Source: Collimonas sp. PA-H2 (GTDB lineage: Bacteria > Pseudomonadota > Gammaproteobacteria > Burkholderiales > Burkholderiaceae_D). Taken from it: a stretch of DNA of 64,000 nucleotides. This document shows, in pieces, positions 57,509 through 64,000 of the stretch (positions are counted from its first letter, which is position 1; every line of letters begins with the position of its first letter). Made by a program: the position numbers and the translations under genes. The DNA lies in contig NZ_PDBX01000001.1 of assembly GCF_002564105.1 (NCBI RefSeq), positions 806,001 through 870,000 on the forward strand. Direction: 5' to 3'. The notes under the pieces were generated by a model that ran no database searches, was not told the origin of the DNA, and saw nothing but the letters and a program-made list of their open reading frames with translations.

Positions 57509-58702
57509 CTATGTTTTCTCGCTGTCGGCGGTGAGCGCGGACCGGTTGCCGAACCTTGACAGCCAGCCCTGGAACCAGTCCTGGCGCAGGCTGACACGCT
57601 GGGCAAGCTTCTTGCCGTAGGCGCGGAACGGTGTTTCGACGAAACGATAATTCAGTTCACTGAAGGCCAGCAGCAATAGCAGCGCCGTCAGCCCCAGGCG
57701 CAGGTTGTAGGTGCGGTCGAATATGGTGTCAGGCGGCGCAATCCGGTACCAGATCTCACGGCTGGCCAGATACGCAGGCATATGGGTCAGATACAGGGCG
57801 TAGGAACGGCTTCCGCACCACAGGAAAACCCTCTTCAGAGGGTTGTCCGGCATCAGGTAGTCTTTGTCATAAGAGGCGATGAATACCAGTGCAATCGAGA
57901 TCAGCGCCACGCAGCCGACCCAGAAGCGGAAATTTTCGAAATGCGAGGATCCCATCGCCGCCAGGCCGATTGCCAGCACCGCCAGCACGACCCAGCGCAG
58001 CCATAGCCGGTTTTGCAGGAAGGTCGGCTCGCAGCGGCGATAGCTGTCCTTCACGCTCCACATCGCCAGCAGCACGCCAAGCAGCAAGGCGTCGGAACGG
58101 GTTGTCATCAGCGGCAGGCTGATGTGGCGATTCGCCAGCAGCTGGTAGATGGCCGGCGCCAGCAGCACCCATGGCAGCCAGCGGCGGCGGATGATGATCG
58201 CCACCAATGGCAGCAGCAAATAGAACTGTTCTTCCAGCGACAGGCTCCAGTAAGGAAAACTGGAGCCGTACTCGGAATGGCCAAACACTGCCTGCAGACG
58301 GAAATTGCCGTAGTTGAAAACCCCGGCCAGCGTTGCATCCAGATTGGTTTGCAACAAGCCGAAGACGCCGGAATGATTGAAGCCGACAGTCGCCACCAGA
58401 ATCAGCAGCAGCCATAGCCAGGCCGACGGCCACAGGCGGGTTGCACGCCGCACCCAGAAGCTCAGCATGACAGAAAACGGCTGGTCGGCGTGGCGGTCCA
58501 GGCGCGGAATCAGGTCGCGCGCAATCACGAATCCGGAAATTGCAAAGAACAGGTCGACGCCGGTCCAGCCGCCGAAATAGGCGTACAGGAGCTCCTGCTT
58601 GTGAAACGGCTGGCTGAACAGATTGAAACGGGAATGTTCGAACAGCACAAACAGCACCGCGATCCCGCGCAACAGTTCGATGTCTTTTATCCGATGGTTC
58701 AT
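57509..58702 (-). CDS. Membrane acyltransferase, OafA/YrhL family
   Basis: 397 residues, ATG 58702 after TTTGGAGTGCAG (a GTG six bases earlier is less likely). Acyltransferase-3 marks: RIKDIELLRGIAVLFVLFEH with the catalytic His, then FFAISGFVIARDLIPRL, and YWSLSLEEQFYLLLP. About ten membrane helices. Such enzymes O-acetylate surface sugars; acceptor is probably rhamnose in this polymer, inferred from the cluster. It lies between the two methyltransferase genes. Confidence 0.9.
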   Translation of the reverse strand: MNHRIKDIELLRGIAVLFVLFEHSRFNLFSQPFHKQELLYAYFGGWTGVDLFFAISGFVIARDLIPRLDRHADQPFSVMLSFWVRRATRLWPSAWLWLLLILVATVGFNHSGVFGLLQTNLDATLAGVFNYGNFRLQAVFGHSEYGSSFPYWSLSLEEQFYLLLPLVAIIIRRRWLPWVLLAPAIYQLLANRHISLPLMTTRSDALLLGVLLAMWSVKDSYRRCEPTFLQNRLWLRWVVLAVLAIGLAAMGSSHFENFRFWVGCVALISIALVFIASYDKDYLMPDNPLKRVFLWCGSRSYALYLTHMPAYLASREIWYRIAPPDTIFDRTYNLRLGLTALLLLLAFSELNYRFVETPFRAYGKKLAQRVSLRQDWFQGWLSRFGNRSALTADSEKT

Positions 58703-58716
58703 CTGCACTCCAAATG

Positions 58717-59601
58717 TTAGCTGCGGCCAGGTTTGCGGGCGATGATGGCCTGGCTCTTGGGCATGGCGCTATCCAGCACTTGTTTGATCCTGGCGCCTTC
58801 CGGCAGCGAAATCAGCTGGTGCCAGGTGTTCGCCCACTGGTTGAGCAAGGGCGGGTAAGGCGGCTTGATATTGTCCCGCGTAGCGGCGTCGGCGCCGCTG
58901 GCGCCTGCATCGCTGGCCCAGTACAGGCACATCCAGAGCGACCAGAAGAAGCCCGACGCGTGGCGCCGTTCGATCTCCAGGCCGGCAGCGCTCACCATCG
59001 CGGCGAACTGGTCGCGCTCGAACACATGGATATGGTTAGGTTTCTGGAAATGCGACGGCGGCGCCAGCTGCTTTTGCAAGCCTTCGCCCACCGGATCAGG
59101 CACGGTCAGCAGGTACAGCGCGCCTGGCTTGCCGACACGCACCAGTTCGGCCAGCACCTGCGCCGGATCGTCCACGTGCTCCAGCATTTCCATGGCGATG
59201 ATGCGGCTGGCGCAGGCATCCGGCAAGAGCAAGGGATCGGTATCGCAGACCAGCGCCTGCGCGCCGCGCGCCGGGCTGGCCGCCACTTTGGCCGCCAGCC
59301 GCGCGACTTGCGCCGCATCGGTGTCTGAAAAAATCACATGGGCGCCGCAGCGGGCGGCAAACATGGTGGCGCCGCCTTCGCCGCAGCCGACATCCAGCAC
59401 CACGTCTGCCGGCGTGATCGCAAAACCTTCCAGCAGCTCGCCGCTTTCCTGGCGGAACCAGCCGCTCTGGACATTATCGACCAGGCCGCAGATACGCGAA
59501 TCAACCACGCCCTCAGCCGACACCAGCTGCGGCAGCTCGACCGTCGGCGCAGCCGGGACGGGCCGCAACCAGCCAGCCAGGGCTCTGATCATGTTTCTCA
59601 T
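58717..59601 (-). CDS. SAM-dependent methyltransferase, second of the paralogous pair
   Basis: 294 residues from ATG 59601, overlapping the upstream glycosyltransferase stop as ATGA. Motifs VLDVGCGEGG, FSDTDAAQ and MEMLEHVDD are those of the paralogue at 56665; the two differ most at the N-terminus and in an insertion near residue 230 (SDAGASGADAATRD). Two related methyltransferases in one cluster suggest two methylated positions or two successive end residues, which is inference. Confidence 0.85.
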   Translation of the reverse strand: MRNMIRALAGWLRPVPAAPTVELPQLVSAEGVVDSRICGLVDNVQSGWFRQESGELLEGFAITPADVVLDVGCGEGGATMFAARCGAHVIFSDTDAAQVARLAAKVAASPARGAQALVCDTDPLLLPDACASRIIAMEMLEHVDDPAQVLAELVRVGKPGALYLLTVPDPVGEGLQKQLAPPSHFQKPNHIHVFERDQFAAMVSAAGLEIERRHASGFFWSLWMCLYWASDAGASGADAATRDNIKPPYPPLLNQWANTWHQLISLPEGARIKQVLDSAMPKSQAIIARKPGRS

Positions 59602-60923
59602 GGGACGGCCTGTTCTGCCGCCGGCACAGGCCGATGCGCGTCCGCCTGCCCGCGCGCCGACAGAAAGGCAAGCAAGCGTTCTTTCACGACCGCGCGCGAA
59701 CAATGCTGCTGCAAGCGCTCCACCGCATGGTCCGCCATTTGCCAGTACCTTTGCGGATCCTGTTTAGCTACCCGATAACTATCCTTGTAGGCGGCCAGCA
59801 AAGTACCCCAGTCGATGCGGTAGCGCAAGGTGCGATAAGCCTGGCGCGGGTCGTGCGGCCAGTGGCTCGGCTCCGTGCTGGAGTCCAGCACGAAAGCGTT
59901 GTCGCGATCGATATAGTCAGCCATCGCGGTATTCACCGGTGCGATCGCCGGTTTGCCGCAAGACATGAACTCCATCAGCGGCAGGCACTGGCCTTCGCCG
60001 TGCGAGGTATTCAGTACATAGGTAGTGGCGGACACTAGTTTTTCGTAGTCGGCGTCGCTCAGATAGCCGTGGATCAACAGCACACGGCACTTGAACGGCG
60101 TCAGCTTGTAGACGTTCTCCAGCAGATTGTCGACGCCGATGCGGACGTCGTGGTGGGTCAGTTTCAACACCAGCGTAGCATCTTCGGTATCGCGGAAGGC
60201 CCAGCAAAAGGCGCTGATCATGTCGTACCAGTTCTTGCGGCCGTCATACGGATTGAAGACCGAGGTATATACCACGCCGTCGATATGCACCCTGGCCGGT
60301 TCGCGCTGCGCCAGCACCGGCGGCCGCACCAGGTTCGGCTTGGGGAAGCGCCGCAGCGGCACGCTGTAAGGAGAAAGATCCACCGTACGGCTATCGACCA
60401 CGGTGCCTGCAACATGCAGGTCGACGCCGTCGGGATGATTGGCGATCGACAGTTTTTCGCGCAATGCGGAAAAACGGTCCCATACCGGAGCCGGTATCGA
60501 GGTCACCGGAAACTCCGGCGTCATCGCGCGCCGCACCGAATCCGCGGTGAATACCGAATGCGTGATGGCGCTGCCGACCTTGTCGAAGACATAGCGCCAG
60601 TCATGCCGCGGCTCGCCTAACCAGACCTCGTTCGGCAGCGTGCTGAACTCCCATGCGAACACAGGAATGGTCGGACAAGCCAGGCCGACCACCGTTTTAT
60701 GCGGCGGCGAGAACGACAGGAATACGCAGGATTCACCGTGCGCGGCGGCGCTGCGGTAGATGTCGTCGACTTCACGCGCGGGATCGCTGACAGTCACCAC
60801 GATGCCGAGCTGCTCCAGCACCGGGCGAAATTCCTTCAGCACGAAGTAGTAGCTATACTCAGGCAAGCCGAGGTTCGAGGCAATCGAACCGGAGTTGGTT
60901 TCGGAATAAATAATGATAATCAT
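59598..60923 (-). CDS. GT-B glycosyltransferase (paralogue of the 60991 gene)
   Basis: 441 residues. N-terminus SETNSGSIASNLGLPEYSYYFVLKEFRPVLEQLG, then VFLSFSPPHKT and PVFAWEFSTLPNE; the C-terminal half has VYTSVFNPYDGRKNWYDMISAFCWAF and donor site NTSHGEGQCLPLMEFMSCGKPAIAP. It shares all of these with the gene at 60991 but lacks that protein's central insertion. Probable role is adding a sugar to, or capping, the D-rhamnan; specificity unknown. Confidence 0.85.
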   Translation of the reverse strand: MIIIIYSETNSGSIASNLGLPEYSYYFVLKEFRPVLEQLGIVVTVSDPAREVDDIYRSAAAHGESCVFLSFSPPHKTVVGLACPTIPVFAWEFSTLPNEVWLGEPRHDWRYVFDKVGSAITHSVFTADSVRRAMTPEFPVTSIPAPVWDRFSALREKLSIANHPDGVDLHVAGTVVDSRTVDLSPYSVPLRRFPKPNLVRPPVLAQREPARVHIDGVVYTSVFNPYDGRKNWYDMISAFCWAFRDTEDATLVLKLTHHDVRIGVDNLLENVYKLTPFKCRVLLIHGYLSDADYEKLVSATTYVLNTSHGEGQCLPLMEFMSCGKPAIAPVNTAMADYIDRDNAFVLDSSTEPSHWPHDPRQAYRTLRYRIDWGTLLAAYKDSYRVAKQDPQRYWQMADHAVERLQQHCSRAVVKERLLAFLSARGQADAHRPVPAAEQAVP

Positions 60924-60990
60924 CTGGCGCCGGATTTCAGGTAAGAGCGAGGATGAACGGCGCCGCTGACGCAGCGTGAAGAGGACAGCG

Positions 60991-62634
60991 TCATGCCTGT
61001 TCCTCCACAGCTTCTTGCTGGAAAAAGTCGCGCAGCTGTTCCTTGACGACCGCGCCCGCGCTGTACGCTTGCATGCGCGCGATAGCGTGCCGGCCCATCG
61101 CCAGGTATTTTTCAGGATGCTGTTTCGCTATTTGATAGCTCTCCGCATAGCCATTGCAGATCGATTCCCAATCCAGGCGGTAACGCAGGGTGCGGAACAG
61201 GTCGCGCGGATCATGCGGCCAGACATTGTGCTCGAGGCTGGATTTGACGATGAAGGCGGCGCCGTCGTCGATGTAATCTTCCATCGCCGTATGCCGCGGC
61301 GCGATGACCGGCCTGCCGCAGCTCATGAATTCCATCAGCGGCAGGCACAGGCCTTCGCACAAAGAGGTATTGACGTAAAAACTGGTGGCGCCTATCAGTT
61401 CTTCATAGGTGGCGTCATCGAGATAGGCATGCAAGGTCAGGACCCGGCACTTGAACGGCGCCAGTTGCGACAGCAAAGTCAGCAGGGTGTTGTGATACAG
61501 CGACAGATCGCGCTCATTCATCTTCAGCACCAGCGTCACATCCTCGACATCGCGGAAAGTCCAGCAGAATGCGGTCACCATGTCGAACCAGTTCTTGCGG
61601 CCATCCTTGGGACTGAGGATAGAGGTATAGACCACCCCTTCCAGATTGACGCTCACCGCGGGCTCTTGCGGCGGCTCCGGCGCAACGGCTGCTGCCGCTG
61701 GCGGCGCGGCCGGCGCCGCTTGCTGCTGCGCCTGCGGCTCTGCCGCCAAGGGCTGCACTGGCGCAAGCGTACGGCTTTCGTAGCCCATGACGGCGCGCGC
61801 AACGGTATTACCGCTGCGTCCGCTGAGCGCCACCGCGCGGGCCAGCCATAAAGGCAGCAGGTCGCGTACCGCTTCCCGGTACCAGGTCAGCAGATGGCGC
61901 TTGGTCACTGCCAGCCGATAGCGCAGGTTCTTGGGCGCCACCACGGGTTCAGGCTGGGGCGGTGGCGCAACCGGTTCCGGCGCAGGTTCCGGCTGGACTG
62001 GCAGCGGCAGCGGCGCCTCATCGGGCTCATCCAGCTCGTCCGACGCTTGCGGGAGCTTGACATGTGCGATCAGGCCATCGGCAGACAAACCCAGAACATG
62101 GCTATCGATCACGATGCCACGCACCTGCAGCTGGCTTTGAGCGGGCGGCAGGCTGGATCCGAAGCGCGCCCGCGGAGCGGCAAACTGTTCCCACAATGGC
62201 GCCGGCACCGCCAACACCGGGAATGTCGGCCCCATCGCTTCCCGGACGACGCGCGCGGTATAGCTAGACAAGGTGATTGCCCTGCCGTGGCGGCCAAACA
62301 CTATCCGCCAGTCGTTGCGCACATCCTCATCCCACAGCTCGTCGGGAATGTTGCTGTATTCCCAGGCGAACACCGATACAGTCGGGCAGCGCAAGTCGAT
62401 CAAGGTTTTGTTGGGCGGGGAAAAGGAGAGGAAAACGCATTCTTCGCCGCGCTCGCGGCAGGCGTCGAACAGTGGATCGACTTCGGTCTCCGGCTGCCGC
62501 ACCACGGTCACCGTGCCAAGCTCCTGCAAGACAGTGCGAAAAGCTTTCAAGACAAAGTAGTAGCTGTACTCTGGCAAACCAAGGCTTTTGTTGATTGTAC
62601 TTTCGCCAATATCCGAATACAGAATGAAATTCAT
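60991..62634 (-). CDS. GT-B glycosyltransferase with ~150-residue Pro/Ala-rich central insertion
   Basis: 547 residues from ATG 62634. Both ends match the 441-residue paralogue (GLPEYSYYFVLKAFR, VFLSFSPPNKT, VYTSILSPKDGRKNWFDMVTAFCWTF, NTSLCEGLCLPLMEFMSCGRPVIAP). Between about residues 195 and 330 it has an insertion: a Pro/Glu tract, a basic helical segment (LRYRLAVTKRHLLTWYREAV, then DLLPLWLARAVAL) and an Ala/Gln/Pro tract. It is the first gene of the cluster. The insertion could bind the membrane or a partner; this is inference. Confidence 0.85.
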   Translation of the reverse strand: MNFILYSDIGESTINKSLGLPEYSYYFVLKAFRTVLQELGTVTVVRQPETEVDPLFDACRERGEECVFLSFSPPNKTLIDLRCPTVSVFAWEYSNIPDELWDEDVRNDWRIVFGRHGRAITLSSYTARVVREAMGPTFPVLAVPAPLWEQFAAPRARFGSSLPPAQSQLQVRGIVIDSHVLGLSADGLIAHVKLPQASDELDEPDEAPLPLPVQPEPAPEPVAPPPQPEPVVAPKNLRYRLAVTKRHLLTWYREAVRDLLPLWLARAVALSGRSGNTVARAVMGYESRTLAPVQPLAAEPQAQQQAAPAAPPAAAAVAPEPPQEPAVSVNLEGVVYTSILSPKDGRKNWFDMVTAFCWTFRDVEDVTLVLKMNERDLSLYHNTLLTLLSQLAPFKCRVLTLHAYLDDATYEELIGATSFYVNTSLCEGLCLPLMEFMSCGRPVIAPRHTAMEDYIDDGAAFIVKSSLEHNVWPHDPRDLFRTLRYRLDWESICNGYAESYQIAKQHPEKYLAMGRHAIARMQAYSAGAVVKEQLRDFFQQEAVEEQA

Positions 62635-63073
62635 CAAAATCGTACTTTTAATCGAATGTTAATCGTCCGCATCATTGCTTTGGCCACTTACCGCCTGCCA
62701 TCGCGCCGCTTCAGACCTGTCTCAGCCTCCTCGTCGAGGCCATTCTTTTTTATCGTGGGGAAAACGCAGGAGCTGCCATACGCCAAGAAGTTTCCTGCCA
62801 CACATTCCCCTTGGGCGATGATACCTGATACCGCACGGGGGTAGTCAAATGAGGAAGGGCTTTAGAGAGTAGCCCCTATTATGGAAGGGCTTGCCGATAC
62901 GTTAATTTCTTGCCGGATTCATAGGCAAAAAACACGCTGGAATTGCTGGCGGAAGGAAAATGGCGCGGCGCAACCAACAATGTCATTTGTCGATATGCGC
63001 AGGCCGCCGCTGGCGCATGGGAGATACCACTTGGCGCCGGCAGCCTTAGGGGCTGTTGTTGTCTGCTGCGCGA
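62635..63073. other. Region upstream of the polysaccharide cluster
   Basis: About 440 bp with no supportable gene. A weak minus-strand promoter candidate is TTGACT (62848-62843) with TATCAT (62823-62818) at 19 bp. GGGCT-rich inverted segments occur at about 62859-62878 and 63047-63056 and may be remnants of IS ends. Confidence 0.4.
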
Positions 63074-63544
63074 TCAGCTGGTCTGGACGTCGTCACTCAC
63101 CAGCCATACCCACGATGACGACAGCTCATCGCCGCGTGCCGGCTTGGCGCCGGCGCCGCTGGCTGAAGCCAGGGCGCGGCCATAGGTTTTCACATTGGCC
63201 CGCCTGATCGATCTTTCCGTATTCAGGCGGGTGTGCTCGTCGCCCAGCACGATGATGGCTTGCAAGATCACCTGTAATTCATGGTGGTCGGCCAGGCTCT
63301 CGGCCACGCGCCGCCAGACATCGGCCTTGGTCCAGCGCCGGAAGCGCATGTAGCTGGTCCTCCAGCGGCCGAATTCCGGCGCCAGGTTGCTCCATGTGCC
63401 GGTTTTCAGCGCCACCCACAGCACCGCTTCCATGAACAGGCGATTGTCGCGGCCGCACATGCCGGAATCCCCTGGCCGCCCTACCAGCAAAGGCTCCAGT
63501 TTCTCCCATTGATCATCTCGAAGAACGCGGTTAATTTTCTGCAT
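63074..63544 (-). pseudogene. IS5-type transposase remnant
   Basis: The first ~95 residues (MQKINRVLRDDQWEKLEPLLVGRPGD, CGRDNRLFMEAVLWVALKTGTWSNL, WTKADVWRRVAESLADHHELQVIL) match the N-terminal half of IS5-family transposases. The frame then diverges: where the catalytic D-S-T-I-V region is expected it reads LQAIIVLGDEHTRLNTERS. It ends in unrelated sequence, so the DDE core is missing. Terminal repeats were not found. It marks past IS activity at the edge of the polysaccharide cluster. Confidence 0.82.
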
Positions 63545-63973
63545 CTATCTACTCTTTGATTGTTGAACTTGAATCAGGCAGCTCGATTTTCCTTTCGGCA
63601 AATCTTTTTCTTTTGGAAATCGCCGGATCATATTCAATCGGTTAACCCTGTCGCTATGCGTCCGCCGGTTTGTTAAGTTTGGCGGCTGCATACATGCAAA
63701 GAGTAAAAGCAAGAGCCTTATGAAACCACTGAAAAATTGGATTTTTAACTATAGTTCACATAAATTAACGATATTTAACCCTAAAATGGGGTTAGATGCA
63801 CATTCATTATTTCCACAAGAAAACTAAATGATTTAACTATTTCTTTTGGATAACATTTTTTGGTCATCGGTTTTTCAAAAAAAACAATAACGATGTTTCA
63901 CAATCCGGAAATTCAAAGTTAACAATTCACCTTATCATAGCCACCCTCGCCAGCCGGAAAAATGACACCCTGC
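63545..63973. other. AT-rich gene-free stretch
   Basis: About 430 bp of AT-rich DNA, including poly-A/T runs near 63860-63890 and a small dyad TAACCC-N7-GGGTTA at about 63776-63794. No open frame with a ribosome-binding site or domain was seen. Promoters for flanking genes outside the window may lie here. Confidence 0.5.
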
Positions 63974-64000
63974 GCCGTAATGCTGTTCAGTTAGGGCAGA
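63974..64000. repeat. Second copy (end only) of the miniature element
   Basis: The last 27 bases of the window are identical to the reverse complement of the right end of the element at 11793-11990 (core TAATGCTGTTCAGTTAGGGC). The copy continues past the window edge, in the opposite orientation to the first. Confidence 0.8.

Noticed and set aside
59598..62634. The two upstream glycosyltransferases as a fused or split single gene
   Set aside because: Each has complete N- and C-terminal halves and its own start and stop, so they are paralogues and not fragments.
62684..62695. GGCGGTAAGTGG on the minus strand upstream of the polysaccharide cluster, resembling an ops/RfaH element
   Set aside because: It matches only the GGCGGTA part of GGCGGTAGCGT and lacks the rest of the JUMPstart sequence, so chance is likely.

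Overview
The window reads as a chromosomal segment of a betaproteobacterium, most likely Burkholderiales/Oxalobacteraceae (Collimonas/Herbaspirillum/Janthinobacterium-like). The signs are GC-rich coding sequence, AlaRS and GlnRS of proteobacterial type, many LysR regulators, and palindromic repeats of a kind common in that family. The genus is inference. No rRNA, tRNA, CRISPR array, phage or plasmid module was recognised.

Layout. 1-11.7 kb is mostly housekeeping: a cut-off rhomboid protease, a NUDIX hydrolase, alaS, two small exported proteins (one basic and Ala/Pro-rich, one built of two 72-residue repeats), a glycerophosphodiester phosphodiesterase, an overlapping three-gene 2TM / histidine kinase / LytTR regulator operon, glnS with a textbook terminator, a SHOCT-domain protein and a DUF1993 protein. 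11.7-13.3 kb is a mobile-DNA hot spot: the terminator of the DUF1993 gene has been split by a 198-bp palindromic miniature element, and an ISL3-family IS with an 8-bp target duplication sits in its T-run. 13.3-22 kb holds a LysR/MFS pair, a choline-to-betaine module (betA, betB, betI and divergent betT around a clear BetI operator) and a RutG-like pyrimidine permease. 23-34.7 kb is mixed: exonuclease I, a YqjI-like PadR regulator with DUF3861, speG, fadE, an atypical SDR reductase, a YpfJ-type metalloprotease and small proteins.

34.7-43.5 kb is detoxification and regulation: a persulfide-dioxygenase-like hydrolase divergent from a DUF442-SQR fusion (sulfide oxidation), a Cd/Zn/Pb P-type ATPase divergent from its CadR/PbrR regulator across a 19-bp-spaced MerR-type promoter, and two LysR genes around an aldo/keto reductase. 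43.5-47.1 kb has a DUF885 peptidase-like protein and a membrane diguanylate cyclase.

47.3-62.6 kb is one co-directional 13-gene polysaccharide cluster on the minus strand: two paralogous glycosyltransferases, methyltransferase, acyltransferase, methyltransferase, rmd, gmd, manC/wbpW, wzm, wzt, wbpX, wbpY, wbpZ. Its content and order correspond to the D-rhamnan A-band (common polysaccharide antigen) locus of Pseudomonas aeruginosa. GDP-D-rhamnose would be made by ManC-Gmd-Rmd, polymerised by WbpX/Y/Z, and exported by an ABC transporter whose Wzt has a C-terminal extension. The upstream genes probably modify the chain end. The cluster is bordered upstream by an IS5-type transposase remnant, and the window ends inside a second copy of the miniature element seen at 11.8 kb.
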